Of a stretch of 64,000 bases of DNA, positions 43,633-50,206 are shown piece after piece. The DNA comes from Microbacterium enclense. GTDB lineage: Bacteria > Actinomycetota > Actinomycetes > Actinomycetales > Microbacteriaceae. Numbering within the stretch: position 1 is the first letter of the stretch; each line of letters starts with the position of its first letter. Both the position numbers and the translations under genes were made by a program. The stretch is taken from contig CP116226.1 of the NCBI GenBank assembly GCA_038182865.1, forward strand, positions 1,302,001 through 1,366,000, given 5' to 3'. The notes beneath the pieces are model-generated. The model did not search any database. It saw only the letters and a list, made by a program, of their open reading frames with translations, and was not told where the DNA came from.

Positions 43633-44763
43633 ATGACCCCGCTCGACGACCCCGCTCTCGTGCGCGTTCTGGCAGCCGATGGCACGTTGGCGCCCACGCC
43701 CGCGGCCGAGCGCTACCTGCCGCTCATCGACGCCCTCACCGACGCCGAGCTCGAGACGTTCTACCGGGACATGGTCTCGATCCGCGCGTTCGACGTGCAG
43801 GCCACCAACCTGCAGCGTCAGGGCCAGCTGGCGCTGTGGCCCCCGTCCTTCGGCCAGGAGGCCGCTCAGGTCGGCTCCGCCCGCGCCGCCCGCGCGCAGG
43901 ACCACATCTTCCCGTCGTACCGCGAGCACGTGGTCACCCGTATCCGCGGCGTCGATCCGCTCGACATCATCCGGCTCATGCGCGGGCTCACCCACGGCGG
44001 GTGGGATCCGACCGACCCGAAGAACGGCAACACGCACATCTACACGCTCGTGCTCGGCGCCCAGACGCTGCATGCCACGGGCCTCGCGATGGGCCTCGTC
44101 TTCGATGGCAAGAGCGGCACGGGGGACCCCGAGCGCGACGAGGCCGTGATCGTCTATTACGGCGACGGGGCGTCGAGCCAGGGCGACGTGCACGAGGCGA
44201 TGGTGTTCGCGGCGAGCTTCCAGACCCCCGAGGTGTTCTTCCTGCAGAACAACCAGTGGGCCATCTCCGTCCCCGTCGCCACGCAGTCGCGCTCGCCGCT
44301 GTACAAGCGCGGTGAGGGCTATGGCATCCCGAGCCTGCAGGTCGACGGCAACGACGTGCTCGCCAGCTACGCCGTGTCGAAGGTCGCGCTCGACGAGGCC
44401 CGCGCCGGCGGCGGCCCCCGCGCGATCGAGGCGATGACGTACCGCATGGGCGCGCACACCACGAGCGACGACCCCACCAAGTACCGCACCTCCGATGAGG
44501 AGAAGGCCTGGGCCGGGCGCGACCCGATCGCCCGCATGCGTGCGTTCCTCGAGGCGCGCGGGGCGTCGCAGCAGTTCTTCGACGACGCGGATGCCGAGGG
44601 TGCAGCGCTCGCCGACGACGTGCGCGTGCGCACGAACGAGCTCGGCACGATCCCCCGCGCGCACATGTTCGACAGCGTGTACTCCGAGGCGCATGCGCTC
44701 ATCGAGGAGGAGCAGCGCTGGCTCGACGACTACGAGGCGTCGATGGAAGGGGGTGCGCAGTGA
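43633..44763 (+). CDS. 2-oxoacid dehydrogenase E1 component, alpha subunit
   Basis: 376 residues. The thiamine diphosphate motif runs from GDGASSQGDVHEA to NNQWAIS. MTYRMGAHTTSDDPTKYR is the phosphorylation-loop region shared by branched-chain and some pyruvate dehydrogenases. With the beta subunit it decarboxylates the 2-oxoacid and passes the acyl group to E2 lipoate. Substrate (pyruvate or branched-chain oxoacids) is not certain; the methylcrotonyl-CoA carboxylase operon in the same window makes leucine breakdown plausible. TAGCGT lies six bases before the ATG. Confidence 0.9.
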   Translation: MTPLDDPALVRVLAADGTLAPTPAAERYLPLIDALTDAELETFYRDMVSIRAFDVQATNLQRQGQLALWPPSFGQEAAQVGSARAARAQDHIFPSYREHVVTRIRGVDPLDIIRLMRGLTHGGWDPTDPKNGNTHIYTLVLGAQTLHATGLAMGLVFDGKSGTGDPERDEAVIVYYGDGASSQGDVHEAMVFAASFQTPEVFFLQNNQWAISVPVATQSRSPLYKRGEGYGIPSLQVDGNDVLASYAVSKVALDEARAGGGPRAIEAMTYRMGAHTTSDDPTKYRTSDEEKAWAGRDPIARMRAFLEARGASQQFFDDADAEGAALADDVRVRTNELGTIPRAHMFDSVYSEAHALIEEEQRWLDDYEASMEGGAQ

Positions 44764-45737
44764 CGGAGAATCTGCCGATCAGCCGTGCGCTCAACGCCGG
44801 GCTTCGTCGGGCCCTCGAGACGAACGACCGCGTCCTGCTCATGGGCGAGGACATCGGCCCGCTCGGCGGCGTCTTCCGCGTGACCGAGGGTCTGCAGAAA
44901 GACTTCGGTCCGCGCCGCGTGATCGATTCGCCGCTGGCGGAGTCGGGGATCATCGGCACCGCGATCGGCCTGGCGATGGGCGGGTTCCGCCCCGTGCTCG
45001 AGATCCAGTTCGACGGTTTCGTCTTTCCGGGGTTCGACCAGATCACGACGCAGCTCGCGAAGATCACGAACCGCCACGAGGGCGCGGTGCGCATGCCCGT
45101 CGTCATCCGCATCCCCTACGGCGGGCACATCGGCGCGGTCGAGCACCACCAGGAGAGCCCCGAGGCGTACTTCACGCACACCGCGGGTCTGCGGGTGGTC
45201 AGCCCCTCCAACGCGAACGACGCGTACTGGATGATCCAGCAGGCGATCGACTCGCCCGACCCCGTGATCTTCCTCGAGCCGAAGGCCAAGTACTGGCAGA
45301 AGGGCGAGGTCGACCTCGAGGTTCCGGCCCTGCCGTTGCACGCGAGTCGCCTCGTCCGCCGCGGCACCGACGTGACGCTCGTCGGCCACGGCGCGATGGT
45401 GACGACGCTGCTGCAGGCCGCGGCGCTCGCCGAGAGCGAGGGCACCAGTTGCGAGGTCATCGACCTGCGGTCGCTGTCGCCCGTCGACTACGGCCCGCTG
45501 CTGGATTCCGTGCGCCGCACCGGTCGCATGGTCTACGCGCAGGAGGCGCCGGGCTTCACCTCGCTCGGCTCCGAGATCGCCGCGACCGTGATGGAGAAGG
45601 CGTTCTTCGCGCTCGAGGCCCCCGTGCTGCGGGTGTCGGGCTTCGACGTGCCCTTCCCACCCGCGAAGCTCGAAGGCACCTACCTGCCCGACGCCGACCG
45701 CATCCTCGAGGCCGTCGACCGGTCTCTCGCCTACTGA
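44760..45737 (+). CDS. 2-oxoacid dehydrogenase E1 component, beta subunit
   Basis: 325 residues, a normal length. It starts at a GTG overlapping the alpha-subunit TGA (GTGA). MGEDIGPLGGVFRVT, DSPLAESGIIGTAIG and the C-terminal transketolase half (YAQEAPGFTSLGSEI) are typical. It forms the alpha2beta2 decarboxylase with the upstream product. E2 follows after 60 bases; no E3 (dihydrolipoamide dehydrogenase) gene is in the window. Confidence 0.93.
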   Translation: MTENLPISRALNAGLRRALETNDRVLLMGEDIGPLGGVFRVTEGLQKDFGPRRVIDSPLAESGIIGTAIGLAMGGFRPVLEIQFDGFVFPGFDQITTQLAKITNRHEGAVRMPVVIRIPYGGHIGAVEHHQESPEAYFTHTAGLRVVSPSNANDAYWMIQQAIDSPDPVIFLEPKAKYWQKGEVDLEVPALPLHASRLVRRGTDVTLVGHGAMVTTLLQAAALAESEGTSCEVIDLRSLSPVDYGPLLDSVRRTGRMVYAQEAPGFTSLGSEIAATVMEKAFFALEAPVLRVSGFDVPFPPAKLEGTYLPDADRILEAVDRSLAY

Positions 45738-45797
45738 CCGTTTTCGTGACGGCGGGCAGCGTCGGTGAGATGCTGTTCGCGAGCAAAGGACACCACC

Positions 45798-47111
45798 GTG
45801 ACCGAGCAGACCTTCGTTCTCCCCGACGTCGGAGAAGGCCTCACCGAGGCAGAGATCGTGCAGTGGCGCGTCGCGCCCGGTGACGCCGTCGCCGTCAACG
45901 ACGTGATCGTCGAGATCGAGACGGCGAAGTCGCTCGTCGAGCTGCCCTCGCCCTACTCGGGCACGGTCGGGGAGCTGTTGGCATCCGAGGGATCCACCGT
46001 CGAGGTCGGCGCGCCGATCATCACGATCGGATCTGTGGATGCCAGCACCCCGGCCCCCGCGGAACCGGTGAGCGTCCCCGAGCCCAGCGACCCCGGCGGC
46101 GCCGTGCTCGTCGGGTACGGCACGGGTGGCGCGGTGTCGTCGCGTCGCCGGAAGCCCGCTGAGCGGCCGGTCAAGGCATCCGTCGGCGTCGTCGCGAAGC
46201 CGCCCATCCGCAAGCTCGCGCGCGACCTCGGCGTGGACCTGTCGGCCGTGACGCCGAGCGGCCCCGCCGGTGAGGTCACCCGCGACGACGTCGTGAAGCA
46301 CGCGGAGCAGGCCAGCGTCTTCCGCAACATCGAGACGCCCGCGTGGGGCGCCGTGCGCGAGGAGACGATTCCGGTCGCCGCCCCGGTCACCCCGGCACCG
46401 GCCGCCGACGCGCGCGAGGAATCGATCCCCGTCCGCGGCGTGCGCAAGGCCACGGCGAACGCGATGACCTCGAGCGCGTACTCGGCGCCGCACGTGTCGG
46501 TGTGGGTCGACGTCGACGCGTCGCGCACGATGGAGCTCGTCAAGCGCCTCAAGGCCTCGCCCGACTTCGCCGACGTGAAGATCTCGCCGCTGCTGATCAT
46601 GGCCCGCGCCGTGATCTGGGCGCTTCGCCGCACCCCGATGATCAACGCGGCGTGGGTCGACACCGAGGACGGCGCGCAGATCAGCGTGCGCCACTACGTC
46701 AACCTCGGCATCGCCGCGGCGACCCCGCGCGGCCTGCTCGTGCCGAACATCAAAGACGCGCAGTCGATGAACACGCGCGAGCTCGCCAAGGCGCTCGAGA
46801 GTCTCACGCTCACCGCGCGCGAGGGCAAGACGAGCCCGGCCGACCAGGTCGGCGGCACGTTCACCATCACGAACATCGGCGTGTTCGGTGTGGATGCCGG
46901 CACTCCGATCATCAACCCGGGCGAGGCTGGCATCATTGCGCTCGGCGCGATCCGGCAGAAGCCGTGGGTCGTCGACGGCGAGGTGCGCCCCCGCTGGGTG
47001 ACCACGGTGTCGGGCTCGTTCGATCACCGCGTGGTCGACGGCGACGGCATCTCGCGGTTCATCGCGGACGTGGCATCCGTGCTGGAGGAGCCGGCGCTGC
47101 TGCTCGACTGA
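45798..47111 (+). CDS. Dihydrolipoamide acyltransferase E2 of 2-oxoacid dehydrogenase complex
   Basis: 437 residues. One lipoyl domain carries Lys44 in EIETAKSLVEL, followed by an Ala/Pro linker, an E1/E3-binding domain (about 130-165, PPIRKLARDLGVDLSAV) and a C-terminal acyltransferase domain with His410 in DHRVVDGDG. AAAGGA seven bases before the GTG sets the start. The last 202 bases, from the CATCAACCC region to the TGA, are repeated at 49772-49973 with eight silent differences, so the present 3' end was probably supplied by the island inserted just behind the gene. Confidence 0.93.
   Translation: MTEQTFVLPDVGEGLTEAEIVQWRVAPGDAVAVNDVIVEIETAKSLVELPSPYSGTVGELLASEGSTVEVGAPIITIGSVDASTPAPAEPVSVPEPSDPGGAVLVGYGTGGAVSSRRRKPAERPVKASVGVVAKPPIRKLARDLGVDLSAVTPSGPAGEVTRDDVVKHAEQASVFRNIETPAWGAVREETIPVAAPVTPAPAADAREESIPVRGVRKATANAMTSSAYSAPHVSVWVDVDASRTMELVKRLKASPDFADVKISPLLIMARAVIWALRRTPMINAAWVDTEDGAQISVRHYVNLGIAAATPRGLLVPNIKDAQSMNTRELAKALESLTLTAREGKTSPADQVGGTFTITNIGVFGVDAGTPIINPGEAGIIALGAIRQKPWVVDGEVRPRWVTTVSGSFDHRVVDGDGISRFIADVASVLEEPALLLD
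46910..47111 (+). repeat. Left copy of 202-bp direct repeat (attachment-like), E2 3' end
   Basis: 194 of 202 bases match 49772-49973. The eight differences (first at 46928, last in the Ala codon just before GACGTGGCATCC) all fall on third codon positions. The longest identical block is about 74 bases (46956-47029). The match stops exactly at the TGA. Confidence 0.93.
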
Positions 47112-47198
47112 CGCCGCCAGACTTGAGGACGCTTCCAAGATGGAGGAGTCTTTACGCAGTTCCCGTCGTGCGTGGTACTTGCGAGATAAGACCTGGAT

Positions 47199-47225
47199 GG
47201 GGTGCCGACCTGTGGTCGACACCCC
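47199..47225. terminator. Hairpin GGGGTGCCGACC-GGTCGACACCCC
   Basis: A 12-bp stem with one G-T-type mismatch and a 3-base loop. It lies between the E2 stop and the convergent YjzC-like gene and can serve as terminator for either. There is no T tract. Confidence 0.5.
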
Positions 47226-47239
47226 TCCGTTCGGCTGGG

Positions 47240-47458
47240 TCAGGCTGCTGCAACAGCCTGGTCGACCAGATCATGCTCATCGACAAGATGTCGGTACGCG
47301 CGCTCGCCTTTACGGCCGACGCACGGCGGGAACGTTCCACCAGCGCGGTGCCGCGTCACGAGGCCGTACTGGTCGGCCCAAAGACCGGTAACCGGAACGC
47401 GTTGGCTCGTGACCCACGCGCCGTTCGGTCCGAGCGGTTGGTGCTTCGGATTAAACAT
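47240..47458 (-). CDS. YjzC-like small protein
   Basis: 72 residues starting MFNPKHQPLGPNGAWVT. AAGGAGG ten bases before the ATG is a strong ribosome-binding site. The pattern F-P-G followed by a variable middle, AGGTFPPC and an aromatic/His tail resembles the small YjzC family, whose role is not established. It is the first gene of the inserted island, transcribed toward E2. The stop is followed by the hairpin at 47199-47225. Confidence 0.6.
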   Translation of the reverse strand: MFNPKHQPLGPNGAWVTSQRVPVTGLWADQYGLVTRHRAGGTFPPCVGRKGERAYRHLVDEHDLVDQAVAAA

Positions 47459-47966
47459 CGCTGCTTCCTCCTTTCTCTTCGATATCGAGTACCCGAGCGG
47501 ATTGCGCGATTCCACTGGCGCGCGTGCATCAGCTCGAAGTTCCAGTAGAGGCTGCGACTGGAACTCTGACGGTCGACACCGATCCGGCTACGAGGCCGGG
47601 GCATTGGAGGAGAGCGTCAACGGGGTGCGTGCGCATCGCTGACGTAGCTTCCGTGCTTCTTGCTCGATGAAATCATCGGCGCCAACCGTGGATCTTTCGT
47701 TGCTGTCGTGAGGTTAGGGCGGTGGTAGACGCCCGTATTGGTGCGCCCACAGTAGGCCTAGCCCGTCATGAGCAGTGGACGCCACGCCGAGAAGGGAATA
47801 CAAGAAGAGAGCCCTCGACCTATGGTCGAGGGCTCTCGCGAAGCTGCGGAAGCTGCTACCACACAGCGTCCAGAGTTGGCTTCATAAGTGTCAGCGGCAG
47901 CGGTGCTCATGACACGCAACTGTGCGGCGTGTTGTAAAAAATGTAAGCCAAGAGGAGTATCGGGTG
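47459..47966. other. Island intergenic stretch with one strong hairpin
   Basis: No convincing gene on either strand. The only clear structure is a perfect 14-bp stem, GAGAGCCCTCGACC at 47807-47820 with 47824-47837 and a 3-base loop. On the minus strand it is followed by TTCTTG, so it looks like a terminator for leftward transcription. GTGTCA...TGACAC near 47888-47915, just ahead of the AbrB-like gene, is a possible operator. The rest looks like degenerate sequence. Confidence 0.55.
47807..47837 (-). terminator. 14-bp stem terminator-like hairpin
   Basis: Perfect stem of 14 bp with loop TAT. Read on the minus strand the stem is followed by TTCTTG, a short T-rich tail. A tRNA was considered because of the 7-bp-plus stem, but no cloverleaf arms follow. 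Confidence 0.6.
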
Positions 47967-48185
47967 ATGGCAGCACCTCTCAACGGGCCACATCCCATGA
48001 GCAGCAAGCTGCAGATTCGGCTACCCATCGCGCTAGCGCGTCAACTGAACATCGAGGGTGGAGATCAGTTTTACTGGCGAATCAGCGATGACGATCCAGG
48101 GGTCCTCTTGTTGATTCCTGTCGAGGTCGTCGAAAGGCGTTACTTGCTCGGAGAGGACGCGGAAAGGCGTTCTCGTACGTCCTAG
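47967..48185 (+). CDS. AbrB/SpoVT-like swapped-hairpin protein
   Basis: 72 residues. MSSKLQIRLPIALARQLNIEGGDQFYWR is the typical beta-loop-helix of the AbrB/MazE-like DNA-binding fold, followed by LLLIPVEVVERRYLLGED. AGAGGAG lies nine bases before the ATG; a GTG immediately before it is an alternative. Proteins of this fold are often antitoxins or small regulators. No toxin gene is intact beside it; a PIN-like fragment may lie on the opposite strand near 48.23-48.44 kb. Confidence 0.6.
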   Translation: MAAPLNGPHPMSSKLQIRLPIALARQLNIEGGDQFYWRISDDDPGVLLLIPVEVVERRYLLGEDAERRSRTS

Positions 48186-48671
48186 CCGCTGGTCGCTCCC
48201 AGCACTCTTCACCGGGCCCGTCGGATGACGAGGGGAATGTTGTCCGCGACGCTCCCACTCTCCTCTGACCGAAGATCGCTAGGTCGATGCCTCGGTCGGA
48301 TGCTCCGGCCAAAATGAATGTGTCGTGCATCTTGATACCGTGATCGGTGCTCGACCGGGCGAGGAGCGGCCGATGAACTTGCCCCATCGCCGCAAGCTCC
48401 ACTCCCGGCGCCTGGTGTCGTGTCGACCTCGCGGCATCCAATCTGACCTCGTGGCAACGACGCGTGTCATAGCCTTTTCGAACAGGTGCAGGAGGAATGG
48501 TCTCGTTCCGACCGTCAGACGATGCTCTGAGCGGGGGTGGTGGGCGCCGATGGGGAAAAGAGGGCGATCGGCCGCGTTCGCTTCTTAGCTGCAAGCCGCG
48601 GAGGCAGGGTCGTTCCTCGCCTTGCGGGTCCTCTCGCGCTCAGTCACGAAGCGTGCAGTCATTGCGGCAGA
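48186..48671. other. Island stretch without a convincing gene
   Basis: Several medium reading frames exist on both strands but none has good codon usage plus a ribosome-binding site. On the minus strand about 48440-48230 reads IKMHDTFILAGASDRGIDLAIF, which loosely resembles the C-terminal part of a PIN-domain toxin and lacks its N-terminus. The AGGAGG before ATG 48497 is only one base from it, too close to be used. It is best regarded as decayed sequence. Confidence 0.4.
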
Positions 48672-48824
48672 CTACTCATCAGGCCAGAGCCCGAGCGCGG
48701 CCCAAAGCGCCCCCTCGTTCTCGGGCGTGTTCGACACCAGGGTTCGGGTGACACGCCGGCGTGCGGTGCCGACACGGATACCTCGCTCTGGGCCGGTTTT
48801 GGGCCACTGTTTAAGCGTCGCCAT
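48672..48824 (-). CDS. 50-residue protein downstream of the TIR gene
   Basis: MATLKQWPKTGPERGIRVG... ending NEGALWAALGLWPDE. It was found by translating the minus strand directly, since it is very short. The composition is protein-like (Trp, Leu, Ala, Glu and Asn well placed), the start has GGGAG five bases upstream, and it lies 47 bases after the TIR-gene stop on the same strand, so the two are probably one transcript. The ATG sits inside the perfect palindrome GTCGCCATGGCGAC. An ATG at 48848 would add eight residues. No family known to me. Confidence 0.5.
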   Translation of the reverse strand: MATLKQWPKTGPERGIRVGTARRRVTRTLVSNTPENEGALWAALGLWPDE

Positions 48825-48871
48825 GGCGACTCCCATAATCAACTCCATGCTCGCCCACGGAAGCCGGCAGA

Positions 48872-49693
48872 TCAGTCGTCGAGCTCGATCGGGGCGATCT
48901 TTATGAGAAGTTTCTTCGGCCCGACGCTATCGAATCGAACGTGTGCCACTGCTTTCGCCCCCTCGCCGGTCACACTGTCGACCACTCCGGGACCAAACTC
49001 GGTATGAAGAATTCGCTGCCCCGGTGGGAGATTCATGTCGCCGTTGTCGCGCACCCTTGAGGATCGTGCGTAGTTGACGCTCGGTGGCGCGGTCCATCCG
49101 CTCGGAGCTTGATCACGACGCACGAGTGAGCTGACGGCGAGATGAATCTCCTCGAGAAGGTCCTGGCTATCGCGGCGTGGAGTGGGCGCGTCATCTGCCG
49201 TGCTGGCGGACAATGCGACGGCCTGCTCGAGCAGGGGCCACCCGTCTTCAATCAGAAGGCCTAGCGCGCGTTCGCTGGGCATGCCCCCGGCGGTGATACG
49301 AAGTTGCTTCCATAGCTTTCCGAAGTCGGCTTCGGACGTGCCGAGAACGTTCTGAAACTGATCGAGGGGGGAGATTAGTTCCGAGCGGTCGAGGTCTACA
49401 AGGATCGGTATCACACTACCGCGATCTGTTTTGCCCGCTAAAGCTCCCGCCTCAAAAAGAAGCCATGGTGCTCTTTGGTTGGATCTTGTCACGAGCAGGA
49501 TGCCCATGTCGGCGGCGCCGAGATTTCCTGCAATGGCTGATAAGAATCGCTCGCCCGGAGCGATGTCCGCATCGGACAAGAATGTTGAGAGGTGGCCCGC
49601 GAAGGCCTCGTCTAGGAACAATTTGAGAGCGAGACCCAGCTCCCTGGTCTGGTCGCCCGACCAGCTGATGAAGACCTTCGCTGCGGTTTGCAT
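48872..49693 (-). CDS. TIR-domain protein with C-terminal PcrA/UvrD-type Tudor domain
   Basis: 273 residues. About 6-150 is a bacterial TIR domain: KVFISWSG, then FLSDADIAPGERF, and WLLFEAGAL with Glu81 as the likely NADase residue. Residues 150-224 form a helical and then flexible linker. Residues 225-273 (GQRILHTEFGPGVVDSVTGE, ending in LLIKIAPIE) match the Tudor-like C-terminal domain of PcrA/UvrD helicases, which binds RNA polymerase. There is no helicase. The ATG has no ribosome-binding site; CATACT six bases upstream suggests a leaderless message. A role in phage defence through NAD depletion is inferred from the TIR family. Confidence 0.85.
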   Translation of the reverse strand: MQTAAKVFISWSGDQTRELGLALKLFLDEAFAGHLSTFLSDADIAPGERFLSAIAGNLGAADMGILLVTRSNQRAPWLLFEAGALAGKTDRGSVIPILVDLDRSELISPLDQFQNVLGTSEADFGKLWKQLRITAGGMPSERALGLLIEDGWPLLEQAVALSASTADDAPTPRRDSQDLLEEIHLAVSSLVRRDQAPSGWTAPPSVNYARSSRVRDNGDMNLPPGQRILHTEFGPGVVDSVTGEGAKAVAHVRFDSVGPKKLLIKIAPIELDD

Positions 49694-49771
49694 CTGTCGA
49701 GTATGGCTCAGTGGATGTCCCCCCACGGCCTGAAGCGCGGAGACCATCTTTGCGGTGTTCTTGATTACAAA

Positions 49772-49973
49772 CATCAACCCGGGCGAGGCCGGCATCATCG
49801 CCCTCGGCGCGATCCGCCAGAAGCCGTGGGTCGTCGACGGCGAGGTGCGCCCCCGCTGGGTGACCACGGTGTCGGGCTCGTTCGATCACCGTGTGGTCGA
49901 CGGCGACGGCATCTCGCGCTTCATTGCCGACGTGGCATCCGTGCTGGAGGAGCCGGCGCTGCTGCTCGACTGA
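49772..49973 (+). pseudogene. Detached 3' end of the E2 gene (right direct repeat)
   Basis: It encodes the last 66 residues of E2 with no amino-acid change and the same TGA, but has no start, no upstream E2 sequence and no ribosome-binding site of its own. Eight third-position differences separate it from 46910-47111. The sequence behind it leads into a normal core gene, so this is probably the original chromosomal 3' end displaced by insertion of the island. The 49694-49771 stretch before it shows no feature. Confidence 0.88.
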
Positions 49974-50017
49974 GGTCGACGGATCTCTCGGCCGGGGCCG
50001 TCCGTACGATGGACGGC

Positions 50018-50203
50018 ATGGAGCGCGACGAGGAGAGCCAAGAGCAGCGGGCCCTGCGCTCGATCCGCGCCATAGACGCGGGTGCCGACATCGGCGCCGA
50101 GGCCCTTGCGCTGTCGAACGCGTTCACCGATCGGCACACGGCTCGCATCGCGGCGTGGCTGAAGCGCCGACGGGGTTCGTCCGACGCGCCGGGCGGGACC
50201 TGA
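50018..50203 (+). CDS. Small conserved hypothetical protein
   Basis: 61 residues starting MERDEESQEQRALRSIRAID, helical, charged at both ends. TACGAT at 50005-50010 lies seven bases before the ATG, the leaderless pattern seen elsewhere in the window. An ATG three codons earlier overlaps that hexamer and is less likely. It ends three bases from the convergent MFS gene stop. Function unknown. Confidence 0.65.
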   Translation: MERDEESQEQRALRSIRAIDAGADIGAEALALSNAFTDRHTARIAAWLKRRRGSSDAPGGT

Positions 50204-50206
50204 GCG

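Larger units (their letters stand above)
47112..49973. mobile_element. Putative integrated island at the E2 3' end carrying a TIR-domain gene
   Basis: This stretch lies between the two copies of the E2 3' end (46910-47111 and 49772-49973). It has lower G+C and poorer codon bias than both flanks, long weak-coding gaps, and four small or accessory genes. The geometry equals that of elements such as e14 at icd, which enter a protein gene and give it a new synonymous 3' end. No integrase, recombinase or transposase is recognisable in its 2.7 kb, so it is either a remnant or was mobilised from elsewhere. Sequence after 49973 is again typical core. Confidence 0.7.

Noticed and set aside
47801..47880. 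tRNA-like gene in the island
   Set aside because: A 14-bp stem with a 3-base loop and no D or T arms; it fits a terminator, not a tRNA.
48537..49007. Plus-strand frame of 156 codons with two CxxC-like spots
   Set aside because: It overlaps the TIR gene and the 50-residue gene on the other strand, has no ribosome-binding site and has unlikely composition.
49755..49973. Independent small gene from the GTG at 49755
   Set aside because: Only the first few codons are not E2 sequence, there is no ribosome-binding site, and the rest is the displaced E2 end.
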